A DNA stretch of 50,785 nucleotides, taken from contig JAPPGA010000066.1 of the NCBI GenBank assembly GCA_028821515.1, forward strand, positions 1 to 50,785, in the 5' to 3' direction. The translations under genes were made by a program, and so were the position numbers. Positions within the stretch are counted from its first letter, which is position 1. The number at the start of each line of letters is the position of its first letter. Source of the DNA: Gammaproteobacteria bacterium. Lineage in GTDB: Bacteria; Pseudomonadota; Gammaproteobacteria; Pseudomonadales; Azotimanducaceae. Shown here in pieces: positions 33,262-42,737 of the stretch. The notes under the pieces were generated by a model. The model was given only the letters and a program-made list of their open reading frames with translations. It had not been told where the DNA came from and made no database searches.

Positions 33262-35226
33262 CTACGCGGGTATGCCGCGGCGGTCGAGTTCCCTCAAGGC
33301 GCCCGCCGGTTCCGACAATCGATTTCGCGCCCAGTCCCGGGTGTCCAGGTCATGGGTGAACAGGACGACCTGGGCGGATTCGCTGACGGCGAGCAGCGTA
33401 TCGAGCACGGCCTCGCGACGCGCCGAGTCGCTGGTGGCAATCGGGTCATCGAGGATGAGGGGACAGGATTCATCGGGCGCGGACAGGTGCTCGGCCAGCG
33501 CCATGCGAAGCAGCAGGTAGACCTGTTCCGCCGTGCCGTGGGAGAGCAGGTCCGCGCGCCGCCATGCGCCGTTGCCGCTCCTGACTTCGACCGCGAGCGA
33601 CTGGGGGTCGATGCGGCAATCCGTGTAGCGTCCGCCGCTGATTCCGGACAGGTGCCTGACCACGCTGGCGCGCAGCTTCGGTGCCATGTCCCGGTGCACG
33701 CGCTCCTCGGCGCGGCGCAGGAACCGGACGGTCATCCGCAGGGTCGAGTCAAGCCGTTCCAGCCTGGCATGGGCAAGCCGGGCGGCTTGCTCGGTTTCCT
33801 CTGCCACGGATACGTCCGGCATGTTGCGGGCGAACTGGTCCAGTCCGCCGCGCGCGCGGGCGTAGGCCTGCATGGCATCCGCAGCTTCGCGTTGTGCCAC
33901 CGCGAGTTGCCGTTGCTGTGATTCGTTCGTTTCCAGTTCGCTCCGCCAGTCCGCGAGCCAGCGTTCGAGCATCATCACGCGTGCTTCGGTCTCACCATCG
34001 GCAATGCCGCACAGGTCCGCCGCACGGTGCAGGGCATCCTCGGCCTGGTCACGCCTCGCGATGTCTTCGCTGTAGCGTCGGTCCTCCTCGCGGCGGCGAT
34101 CGATTTCCGAGCGGATACGCGTCTGTCGCTCCCGAAGCAGGGAGTCCAGCCGCGAACGTTTGATCTGCCAGTTCACTGCAAGGATGGAGGGCAGGGAGAG
34201 CAGGGACGCAACGACCATGAAGACTTCCAGGTCGAGGAGTCGAAAGGAGAGGATTATGCCGATGCCTCCTACGAAGAGGGCCAGCAATACACGCGCCCAG
34301 ATGCGGGCGGTACTCGGCCGCGCCAGCCGTTGCTCCATCTCGGCAAGCCGGGCCTCGAGTTGCTCGACAGGCAGTCCGGTAGGCCCGGTGATCCCTGGAC
34401 GCGAGGACCAGGCACTCATCGCGGTCTGGACCTGCGCCGCCAGTTCTGCATGCTCTGCCGGACTGCGGAGAGACGTGTCACCCTCAGCACGGGCCAGGAC
34501 ACGCGCGGCCTGATCGGCCGTAGCGCGCAGCCGTTCTACGTCGGCGCGTCGTTGAAGGTATTCCCCGTGTGCACTCTGCGCCTTCGCGAGCCGATCCTGC
34601 GCCTGCTGCAGTTCCGTCTTCGCGACGGCCAGGGGTCTGGTGAAGGCACGGATGGCGCCGACATGGTCCCTGTGCCATTTCTGTAGCAGATCGTTGGCCG
34701 CAGCGGCGGTGGCGTCGGTGCCGGCAGTATCGGCCGCGCGCTGCAAGACTTCCTGCAGGCCCGGTGCAGCCTGCAAGACGCGCACGGTGTCGGCCTGGCG
34801 GACACACGCGGTGGCGAGGAAGGACCTGCGATCCAGGCCCAGCCAGACTGCGCCATCCGGCGCGCCATCGCGGATGATCTCCGACGCGTAGTCGCGTTCC
34901 GCAATGTCGGCGTCGCGCACGGTAGCAGTTCTGTTGGCGAGATCATGGCGCAACTCGATGCGAATGCCGTCATCGCGCACCAGGACGGCGCTGACCTCCC
35001 AGGCGTCGGTACCGTTCCACGGTTTGTGGCGGCTCGAGAAATCGCGGTCGGCAGCGGTCTGACCCCCGCCGCGCCGCATGCCGCAGAGTCCGGCATACAG
35101 CGCCGCGTGCCAGGTTGACTTGCCGGCTTCGTTCGGCCCGTACACGACGTTCATCCCCGGCGCGAGTTCCAGTGTCTCGTCGACCAGGGGTCCGAAGGCA
35201 TGGGCAACTATGGACTCGAAGCGCAC
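33262..35226 (-). CDS. YhaN-like SMC/Rad50-type ATPase
   Basis: A 654-residue AAA/ABC-type ATPase of the Rad50/SbcC/YhaN kind. Walker A is GPNEAGKST at 30-38. Two long Arg/Glu/Gln-rich coiled-coil arms flank a hydrophobic pair of segments (LLALFVGGIGIILSF, VASLLSLPSILAV) in the middle, as in YhaN. The C-terminal head has the signature LLSHGTAEQVYLLLRMALA and Walker B CPLILDDPIATSD. The start is GTG at 35226, sharing a base with the upstream gene's TAG. With the metallophosphoesterase it should form an SbcCD-like DNA-processing complex, probably membrane associated through the central helices. Confidence 0.88.
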   Translation of the reverse strand: MRFESIVAHAFGPLVDETLELAPGMNVVYGPNEAGKSTWHAALYAGLCGMRRGGGQTAADRDFSSRHKPWNGTDAWEVSAVLVRDDGIRIELRHDLANRTATVRDADIAERDYASEIIRDGAPDGAVWLGLDRRSFLATACVRQADTVRVLQAAPGLQEVLQRAADTAGTDATAAAANDLLQKWHRDHVGAIRAFTRPLAVAKTELQQAQDRLAKAQSAHGEYLQRRADVERLRATADQAARVLARAEGDTSLRSPAEHAELAAQVQTAMSAWSSRPGITGPTGLPVEQLEARLAEMEQRLARPSTARIWARVLLALFVGGIGIILSFRLLDLEVFMVVASLLSLPSILAVNWQIKRSRLDSLLRERQTRIRSEIDRRREEDRRYSEDIARRDQAEDALHRAADLCGIADGETEARVMMLERWLADWRSELETNESQQRQLAVAQREAADAMQAYARARGGLDQFARNMPDVSVAEETEQAARLAHARLERLDSTLRMTVRFLRRAEERVHRDMAPKLRASVVRHLSGISGGRYTDCRIDPQSLAVEVRSGNGAWRRADLLSHGTAEQVYLLLRMALAEHLSAPDESCPLILDDPIATSDSARREAVLDTLLAVSESAQVVLFTHDLDTRDWARNRLSEPAGALRELDRRGIPA

Positions 35227-36329
35227 TACAGCACCTCGAGGTCGCCGCGGCCATCGAGCGCCCTTAGCCCGGTCATCAGGACGCGCCGCCGCTCGTCCTC
35301 GGGCAGGTCCGCATCCAGCACATCGTTCACGAACTGTCCCCGCACGGTGTTTTCGTGGCGAATCGCGTCCAGGTCGTACCCAGCGCGCAGTTCGCCCCGG
35401 CGGATGCGCGCCGCCTCGAAGCGAGCAAGGAGGACATCGCGCAGTTCGTTTTCGTGCAGTTCGACGCGGCGGTCGATCTCACCGCTGACGGTCAGGCGAA
35501 CCAGGCCGGAGAGACCGTCGACAGCCTTGTCGAGGCGTTCTCTCACCTGTTCCCTCGTGGCGCACCCCGTGATGTCGAGAGTCAGGTCGTGAACGCTCCC
35601 GCCGGCAACCTCTCGGCGTTCGCGAAGGACCTCACCGGTGTCGATGGTCGCGATCACGGCACCCCGTTCGCCGTCCTCGCCGAAGGCCAGGGGCTCGGGA
35701 TTCCCTGGATAGGTGTGACGGTCCGCATCCCTGGGCACGTGGTAGTGGCCAAGGAATGCATGCTCGAGGCTGGCGCTTTCGATGTCGGATGCATCGAAAG
35801 GTGCGTGCGGCTGCTTGTCATTGCCCTGGGCCGACAGCCAGGTTCGCTCGGAGCCGTGGAACAGGGCGATGTGCCCGCCCGGCCCCTCTGCTCTAAATCC
35901 CTCGAGAAAGTTGCCGGTGTTTGCCGGGACGCAGTGCGCGCCGCCCCATAGGGTCAGGTCGGTGTCGATTCTTACGGGCACGAGCCTCGGCTCGGCGAAC
36001 ACGTGGACGTTCGGACTCCATTCCACAACGGCGTAGAGGCTCTGCGGGCCGTACCAGTCGTGGTTGCCGGGCGCAAGAAAAACGCGCACGGGATCGAGTT
36101 CGGCAAACGTAGCCCGGAGGAACTCCGCCGTGTCCGGCGCGATTCGATCGTTCTCATACAGGTCCCCGCCGCAGAAGAGCGCGTCCGCGGCGGTTTCTTT
36201 CACAAGTTCCGCGATACGGCCGAGTGCGTCGCGCAACCCCTGCCGCCGGCGCCGCGCCGCATCGCTGCCCACGCCGGCCCATGCGAACTGCGCATCGAGG
36301 TGCAGGTCCGCAAAGTGCACGATCTTCAT
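35226..36329 (-). CDS. YhaO-like (SbcD-type) metallophosphoesterase
   Basis: A 367-residue calcineurin-type phosphoesterase. Metal-binding motifs appear in order: FADLHLD near the N-terminus, FCGGDLYE, APGNHDWYG, LFHGSER and FLGHYHVP. This set matches SbcD/YhaO nucleases. The C-terminal 120 residues probably dock the partner ATPase. The start is ATG 36329. It is followed with a one-base overlap by the YhaN-like gene, so the pair is translated together. A role in repair or in defence-like DNA processing is plausible but not shown by sequence. Confidence 0.9.
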   Translation of the reverse strand: MKIVHFADLHLDAQFAWAGVGSDAARRRRQGLRDALGRIAELVKETAADALFCGGDLYENDRIAPDTAEFLRATFAELDPVRVFLAPGNHDWYGPQSLYAVVEWSPNVHVFAEPRLVPVRIDTDLTLWGGAHCVPANTGNFLEGFRAEGPGGHIALFHGSERTWLSAQGNDKQPHAPFDASDIESASLEHAFLGHYHVPRDADRHTYPGNPEPLAFGEDGERGAVIATIDTGEVLRERREVAGGSVHDLTLDITGCATREQVRERLDKAVDGLSGLVRLTVSGEIDRRVELHENELRDVLLARFEAARIRRGELRAGYDLDAIRHENTVRGQFVNDVLDADLPEDERRRVLMTGLRALDGRGDLEVL

Positions 36330-36395
36330 GACCGTATCCTGTCTGCGGGTGCGGTGGGAATCAACCGCGATAGACGGGTTTCCGCCGGCGGAAGC

Positions 36396-37373
<978 letters not shown>

Positions 37374-37467
37374 GAACGAATCTCCTGGGCAGGTTCGGTA
37401 AGCGTAACGCAAAGCCGGGATTTGACGGATAATCCTCCGACCATTGCCGGGGTTAAGTTGCTTTTCG

Positions 37468-37776
37468 GTGAACGCGAAATTTTTCGTTGGCCAGATCGTC
37501 GACCACAACAGGTTCGGCTATCGCGGCGTCGTGTTCGGCGTCGATGCCGAGTTCGGACTCAGCGAGGAGTGGTACGAGGAGATGGCGAGGAGCCGTCCAC
37601 CGAAGGACCGGCCCTGGTATCACGTGCTGGTGGACGGTGCGCTGCACAGCACCTATGTCGCCGAGCGGCACCTGGAAGCGAGCGAGGATCTGAGCCAGAT
37701 CAACCATCCCTGGCTCGGCGAGTATTTCGACAGGTTCGACGGCGCACGCTACTACACGATCGTCCGCGCGCAGTAG
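37468..37776 (+). CDS. hspQ: heat shock protein HspQ
   Basis: A 102-residue HspQ, close to the 105 residues of E. coli. It shows KFFVGQIVDHNRFGYRGVVF, DAEFGLSEEWYEEMARSRPP, PWYHVLVDGALHSTYVAERH and HPWLGEYFDRFDG, the family core. HspQ binds hemi-methylated oriC DNA and is a specificity factor for Lon. The start is GTG 37468; upstream TTGs are possible but add no homologous residues. It is divergent from the SMP-30 gene (94-base gap). Confidence 0.95.
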   Translation: MNAKFFVGQIVDHNRFGYRGVVFGVDAEFGLSEEWYEEMARSRPPKDRPWYHVLVDGALHSTYVAERHLEASEDLSQINHPWLGEYFDRFDGARYYTIVRAQ

Positions 37777-37861
37777 GTTCTCGAGGCGTATCCCCGGGGA
37801 GCCGGGCTCACGGGTCTGCCGGGGCTGCGTGAGGCGCCGTTCGGGTCGCTTTTGACCTGTC

Positions 37862-37993
37862 TCACTCCGGCTTCGCGCGTTTCTTCCTTTTTGGCCGCCA
37901 GGCCGGTCTACCCACGGCATCGAAGATGATGACTGCCACCAGCCCCGCCACAGCGCCGGCCGCCGCAGCGAGCAACAGTCCTTGAATGTCCAC
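37862..37993 (-). CDS. 43-residue single-pass membrane protein
   Basis: A short gene starting at GTG 37993 with GGAGG six bases upstream, ending TGA 37862. The protein opens VDIQGLLLAAAAGAVAGL, then a hydrophobic VAVIIFDAV, one membrane helix of about 22 residues, and a basic tail RPAWRPKRKKRAKPE that would be cytosolic. The good Shine-Dalgarno, helix-plus-basic-tail layout and 35-base spacing downstream of the amidohydrolase gene support a real small protein. I do not recognise a family. Confidence 0.6.
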   Translation of the reverse strand: MDIQGLLLAAAAGAVAGLVAVIIFDAVGRPAWRPKRKKRAKPE

Positions 37994-38028
37994 CGGTGCC
38001 TCCGTCTGGTTTATTCAGTCCGTGGATG

Positions 38029-39147
38029 TCAGGCCAGACCGAACACCGGGGCGGCGTTGTCCCAGAAGATCTTGCGGACGCTTTCCTCCGGCAACCCCTG
38101 CTGCTCCAGGTTTTCCATCCCGCGAGGCCACGTGCCGTCGGCATGGGGGTAATCCGTATTGAAAGTTACGTAGTCGTCGCCGACCAGGTCGCAGACGGCG
38201 CCGAGCGTCATCTCGTCACCCCGGCAGGCCACCAGGAAGTTCGACTTGAAGTACTCGGTGGGCCGCCGTTTGAGGTCGGGATGTTCCGCGTTGCCCGAAA
38301 AGTCCCAGTGCTGCTCCATTCGCTGCAGCCAGTAGGGCAGCCAGCCGGCGTCCGCCTCGACGTGCACGATGGAGAGTTTCGGATGGCGTTCGATGGTGCC
38401 GAACCAGATCAGGCTCATCATCGCTGCCATGGCCTCGAACGGATGCGACAGGATGTGGCCCGATGTATGCGTTTCCATGCGGTCCCCGAAAGAGGGCAGG
38501 TAAGGCGAACCAGAGTCGTGGATACACACCGGGCGATCCAGTTCTTCGATCGTGCTCCATACCTCGTCGTAGTCCCGGTGGTGCAGGTTGCGGCCGGCGA
38601 CGGGATTTGGGCGCACGAAGAAGCAGGCACAGCCACGCTCGGCCATGCGTTTCGCTTCCTCGATGGCGAGGTCAGGCGCCTGCATGGGAAGCATCGCGGA
38701 CATGCGCAGGCGTTCCGGCGCGCGGCTGCAGTACTCGAAGCTCCAGTCGTTGTAGGCGCGGCACACGGCGGCGAGCAATTCGGGATTGCGAAACGGCTTG
38801 CCGAGCATCTGTCCGCCCTGGGTGGGGTAGAGCACCTGGGCATCGACCCCGTATTCGTCCATGTCGGACAGGCGAACTTCCGGGCTGAACCCGGCGGCGC
38901 GCGCGGCCTCGTGTTTTTCCATGGAGGCTTTCCTGGAGGCCGCGTGGAACTCCTCGGCGTGCATAGGGTAAGTGCCGTCCTGTTTGGCGATGGGTTCGCC
39001 TTCGACGGTGAGGCCGGCGCGGCCGTGGCCGATGTCGTCGAATTTAGGCGCCCGGTCGGCGAATGCCGGTTCGATGTATTCCTGCCAGATGGACGGCGGC
39101 TCCATCTGGTGGGAGTCGGTGTCGATGACGCGATAGCCGTTGCGCAT
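38029..39147 (-). CDS. amidohydrolase-2 (ACMSD-like) family protein
   Basis: A 372-residue TIM-barrel metalloenzyme of the ACMSD/amidohydrolase-2 group. VIDTDSHQMEPPSIW carries the first metal-binding His, RLSDMDEYGVDAQVLYP follows, then CIHDSGSPYLP, IVHVEADAGWLPYW and FNTDYPHADGTWP with the catalytic Asp-His region. These proteins decarboxylate or hydrolyse aromatic and related carboxylates. The start is ATG 39147 behind GGGAGGG; the longer reading to 39438 is rejected. It is followed by the small membrane ORF. Substrate unknown. Confidence 0.92.
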   Translation of the reverse strand: MRNGYRVIDTDSHQMEPPSIWQEYIEPAFADRAPKFDDIGHGRAGLTVEGEPIAKQDGTYPMHAEEFHAASRKASMEKHEAARAAGFSPEVRLSDMDEYGVDAQVLYPTQGGQMLGKPFRNPELLAAVCRAYNDWSFEYCSRAPERLRMSAMLPMQAPDLAIEEAKRMAERGCACFFVRPNPVAGRNLHHRDYDEVWSTIEELDRPVCIHDSGSPYLPSFGDRMETHTSGHILSHPFEAMAAMMSLIWFGTIERHPKLSIVHVEADAGWLPYWLQRMEQHWDFSGNAEHPDLKRRPTEYFKSNFLVACRGDEMTLGAVCDLVGDDYVTFNTDYPHADGTWPRGMENLEQQGLPEESVRKIFWDNAAPVFGLA

Positions 39148-39212
39148 GTGAAGCCCTCCCCAGATCGATGGGTAGGATAATAACGCGACATTGCGAGATA
39201 TGGGCGCGCCGG

Positions 39213-40454
39213 TCAGCCCTTGACGCACACCACCTGTTTCAGCGTGTGCACCACGTCCACGAGCGATGTCTGCGCCTGCATGACGGCGTCGATGTCCTTG
39301 TACGCGCCGGGCGTCTCGTCGATGACGCCTTCGTCCTTGCGGCACTCGACACCGGCGGTGGCATCGCGATGGTTCTGCAGCGTGAAGGTCCGCTTCGCTT
39401 CGCCGCGCGACATGACCCGTCCCGCCCCGTGCGAGCATGAATGGAACGACTCCGCGTTGCCCTTGCCCGCCACGATGTAGGACCTCGCGCCCATCGAACC
39501 CGGGATGATTCCCAAGTCGCCGGCTCGCGCGCGAACCGCGCCCTTCCGTGTCACCCAGACGTTCTTGCCGAAGTGGTTTTCGCGCTCGACGTAGTTGTGA
39601 TGGCAGTTCACAGCGGTGGCGGTCTGCTCGAAGGGCTTGACGGCCTCCCGTAAGGCGCGGAGCACGCGGGCCATCATGGCCTCCCTGTTCATGCGGGCGA
39701 AGTCCTGCGCCCAGGAAACCGCATCGACATAATCCTTGAAATGCCCGGCGCCTTCGACCAGGTAGGCGAGGTCCTTGTCGGGGAGGTTGATGAAGAACCG
39801 GCGCATGTCATCCTTCGCGAGTTCGATGTAGTACCGGCCGATGGCATTGCCGATCCCGCGCGACCCCGAATGGAGCATCGCCCAGACGGCGTCGTCCTCA
39901 TCCAGGCAGATCTCGATGAAGTGGTTGCCGGTTCCCAGGGTGCCGAGATGCCGGATGGCGCGATTGGCGGGCCGGCGGAGCTTCGGCGCGCGGGAGACTA
40001 TGGCGTCAAGTCCTCCCTGGAGCGAACGCCAGTCCGAAACGACGGACGCGGGCGGGTTTTCCCATGATCCCTTGTCCCTTCCCCTGCCGGCGGTGCGCCC
40101 GTGCGGAACGCTGCGCTCGATTTCGTTGCGCAGGCCACTGAGATCGTCCGGCAGATCGCTCGCTCCGAGGGAAGTCCGCACCGCCATCATGCCGCAGCCG
40201 ATGTCGACCCCGACGGCGGCCGGAACGATCGCGCCGGACGTGGGGATGACCGAGCCGACGGTTGCCCCGAACCCCCAGTGCACATCCGGCATCGCGGCGA
40301 CATGCTTGTGGACGAACGGCAGCCGTGCCGTGTTGCGGAGCTGGTCCCATGCCCTCTCGTCGACGGGAACGCCCTGCGTCCACGCCTTGATTGGCGCGCC
40401 ACCCGGCGTGTTTTCGAAAACGTAGCCCTTGTCGGTGACCACTGCGTTGCTCAT
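39213..40454 (-). CDS. rtcB: RNA-splicing ligase RtcB
   Basis: A 413-residue RtcB, which joins 2',3'-cyclic phosphate or 3'-phosphate RNA ends to 5'-OH ends using GTP and manganese. It shows MPDVHWGFGATVGSVIPT, VGVDIGCGMMAVRTS with the metal Cys, LGTLGTGNHFIEI, HSGSRGIGNAIG, AVNCHHNYVERE, PGSMGARSYIV and HSCSHGAGRVMSR, the last with the guanylylated His. The start is ATG 40454. It follows the ADP-ribosylglycohydrolase gene by 30 bases in the same direction, so they are probably co-transcribed. No archease, RtcA cyclase or RtcR regulator is present. Confidence 0.96.
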   Translation of the reverse strand: MSNAVVTDKGYVFENTPGGAPIKAWTQGVPVDERAWDQLRNTARLPFVHKHVAAMPDVHWGFGATVGSVIPTSGAIVPAAVGVDIGCGMMAVRTSLGASDLPDDLSGLRNEIERSVPHGRTAGRGRDKGSWENPPASVVSDWRSLQGGLDAIVSRAPKLRRPANRAIRHLGTLGTGNHFIEICLDEDDAVWAMLHSGSRGIGNAIGRYYIELAKDDMRRFFINLPDKDLAYLVEGAGHFKDYVDAVSWAQDFARMNREAMMARVLRALREAVKPFEQTATAVNCHHNYVERENHFGKNVWVTRKGAVRARAGDLGIIPGSMGARSYIVAGKGNAESFHSCSHGAGRVMSRGEAKRTFTLQNHRDATAGVECRKDEGVIDETPGAYKDIDAVMQAQTSLVDVVHTLKQVVCVKG

Positions 40455-40484
40455 GCAACCACCCGTCCGGCCGGTGCGTCTACG

Positions 40485-41477
40485 CTAGACGCCTTTCGGG
40501 AACCTCGCCGCAAACAATCGCGACCCCAGGGACTGTATCGCCGCGCTGTCCTTGACGCTCGCGACGAGGTGTCCGGGAATGGCGTCGACACCGTGGTGCG
40601 CGCCCGAGATCGCTCCCGTGATCGCCGCCGTCGTGTCGACGTCGCCGCCTACCCGAATCGAGCATTCCACTGCCGCGGGATAGTCGTTCGGACATTTGAG
40701 AAAGGCGTACAGGGAAGCGAGGACGGTAGGTTCGACGGTCGCGGGGATGCCGAAGCCTTTCCTGCGTTTTGTCCACGGCGACTCCCCGCCGGCCTCGACG
40801 ATGGCTTCGAGCGCGGCGGTTTCGTCGAGTGTGAGCCAGCCGCGCAATGCGAGAATGTGTGATGCGAACTCCGCGCCATGCCCGGCGACGGATTCGCTGG
40901 TCAGCCGCAGGAACGTGTCCGTGTCGATCTCACTCGAGGTGCAGGCGACGGCGACGGCTGTCGCGGTCGCGATCGCTCCAGCGATAGCGAGCGGATGCTG
41001 GTGGGTGACGATGCTTGAAATCGTGGCGTCGGCGGCAAGCTGATCGGTCTGGTCGAAGTTCCAGAGACCGACGGGACTGACCCGCATCGCCGAACCGTTC
41101 AGCGGGAGATCATCCGTTTCCGCGGCTTCGTGCCAGGAAACGCCAGCGATCAGGCGCTTGACGGCGCGATCCGCGACGGGACCCTGGCCGACGATCTCGC
41201 CGGATTCCCATAGCTTCGCGAACTCGCGGGCGATCGCGGCGCCATCGACGCGGCCCGCGTCCACAATGCTCTGCGCGATCGCAATCGTCTGCTGGGTATC
41301 GTCCGTGAACTGTCCGGCGGAATGCGATCGAAACGGGTGGAACCCGGCCATGAGATCGGTGACCTCGGCGATTTCCTCGCGGGACCTTCCCTCAAGCGGC
41401 GCGCCGAGGGCATCGCCGACGGCGCAGCCGAGGAGGGCGCCGATGAACTGGTCTTCTCGCGGTTGTATCGGGTTCAT
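40485..41477 (-). CDS. ADP-ribosylglycohydrolase (ARH/DraG family)
   Basis: A 330-residue all-helical ADP-ribosylglycohydrolase. The N-terminal FIGALLGCAVGDALGAPLEG, the dimagnesium motif FTDDTQQT at 57-64 and the later GGDVDTTAAITGAISGAHHG are diagnostic. It should remove ADP-ribose from protein, nucleic acid or small molecules. No matching ADP-ribosyltransferase or nitrogenase gene is nearby. It sits immediately before rtcB, which suggests a link to RNA-end processing. The start is ATG 41477, without a strong Shine-Dalgarno. Confidence 0.93.
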   Translation of the reverse strand: MNPIQPREDQFIGALLGCAVGDALGAPLEGRSREEIAEVTDLMAGFHPFRSHSAGQFTDDTQQTIAIAQSIVDAGRVDGAAIAREFAKLWESGEIVGQGPVADRAVKRLIAGVSWHEAAETDDLPLNGSAMRVSPVGLWNFDQTDQLAADATISSIVTHQHPLAIAGAIATATAVAVACTSSEIDTDTFLRLTSESVAGHGAEFASHILALRGWLTLDETAALEAIVEAGGESPWTKRRKGFGIPATVEPTVLASLYAFLKCPNDYPAAVECSIRVGGDVDTTAAITGAISGAHHGVDAIPGHLVASVKDSAAIQSLGSRLFAARFPKGV

Positions 41478-41549
41478 GGCATCTGACTCATCACATTCCC
41501 TGGAAGTCCCAGGATTTTGGCACAGCGGGACACGCGGTAATGTTGGCGT

Positions 41550-42737
41550 TCAGTTCGATAGGTCCTGGCGCGCCTCGATGAAGGCCCGAGTACGGTCTTC
41601 GGCGTTTTGCCGAATGTTCGCCCAGAAGAGGTCGTAGTCGGAACCGTGAAGGTTTCGCACGAACAGTGACCACCATCCTTCGGTTTTCAGTTTGGGATCG
41701 CGGTCCGCATTTACAAACAACCAGTTGGACCGCTCGCCCTGCTCGCAGTAGACCGATACCGTGCCGGCAACCAACTCGCCCAGCGATGCATCGAGTGGCG
41801 TGCCTTTGGTCCACGCCTCAAGTGCTCCCAGGTGATCTGCCTTGGCGCTCGGGCGGCTGTCGGTTGTCCAGGTAATCGGGTTGACACAGATGTTCTGACT
41901 CGGGGCGAAGCCCGAATAGTCTGTGCCGTTCCAGTTCTTCTGGTCGTCGCGATTGCTCCAGGGAGACGGCGTCCTGTCCTCCTCGTGCGCATCCCAGGTG
42001 ATGAGGCAGCTCGTTTGCGTGGGCGAACCGCAGACTTTGATGTCCTGAAACCCGTCCTCGATCAGGGCGCCGGGCAATTGGTGGCCGATGGCATAGGCGG
42101 CGACCAGTCGATCCATCAGCGGCGTGCCGTCGATTTCCTCCATGATCAGCCGGACCATCTGAAACGTCCCCTGGCTGTGGCTCCCTAGAACTATGGGGCT
42201 GTCGGGATCGATTTCCCCGATGAAGTGGCGGAACGCGGCACGCACGTCCTGATAGCCAACGTCCATGATCCGGTCAATCTCTTCCTGCTGGTAACCCATG
42301 ATGTTCGACTGTCGAAAGCGTGGCGCGTAGACCCGGCAGCATCCGTTGAATGTGGAGGCTTGCCGCGATATCGAGCCCACGTCGGTGCCGAGTCTCGCGT
42401 CTTCGTCGTCCATCGGCTGCACCCAGTGTTCCTTGCCACCATAGGTCGTGGGGTGCAGGAAGAATGCGTCCGCGAGCCGGGTGTCCTGTGGTGTAGACGG
42501 CACGCCGTCGGGTCGACCTTCTGCTGGGCTTGCATCGTCGGGCCAGGCTGCCCAATTGGCCCGCAAAGTATAGTCGGGCGCGTCGGGCAACGGCTTGTCA
42601 CCGAAGCGGTGTTTGGGCGCCACTGTCCATCCGTAAATGCCTGGCCCCAGCAACACCAGCGCTAGGAGCAGGACAAGGACGGTGCCAAGCCCCCAGAGTG
42701 CAATCTTCAGCGGTTTTCTCACGTTGTCAGGAACCAC
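41550..42737 (-). CDS. DUF3089 alpha/beta hydrolase, membrane anchored
   Basis: A 395-residue protein with an N-terminal transmembrane helix (ALWGLGTVLVLLLALVLLG) and a periplasmic alpha/beta hydrolase of the DUF3089 type. AFFLHPTTYGG near the start of the domain and the nucleophile elbow LGSHSQGTFQMV (Ser near 188) are family features; YAIGHQLPG and ICVNPITWTT follow. The likely start is GTG 42737, 11 bases inside the upstream dioxygenase gene; GTG 42722 is an alternative. Esterase activity is assumed from the fold. Confidence 0.85.
   Translation of the reverse strand: MVPDNVRKPLKIALWGLGTVLVLLLALVLLGPGIYGWTVAPKHRFGDKPLPDAPDYTLRANWAAWPDDASPAEGRPDGVPSTPQDTRLADAFFLHPTTYGGKEHWVQPMDDEDARLGTDVGSISRQASTFNGCCRVYAPRFRQSNIMGYQQEEIDRIMDVGYQDVRAAFRHFIGEIDPDSPIVLGSHSQGTFQMVRLIMEEIDGTPLMDRLVAAYAIGHQLPGALIEDGFQDIKVCGSPTQTSCLITWDAHEEDRTPSPWSNRDDQKNWNGTDYSGFAPSQNICVNPITWTTDSRPSAKADHLGALEAWTKGTPLDASLGELVAGTVSVYCEQGERSNWLFVNADRDPKLKTEGWWSLFVRNLHGSDYDLFWANIRQNAEDRTRAFIEARQDLSN

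Noticed and set aside
41500-41525. A small hairpin (CCTGG/CCAGG) followed by ATTTT near the DUF3089 and ARH genes
   Set aside because: Only five base pairs, on the wrong strand for the minus-strand genes, and without a true T run.
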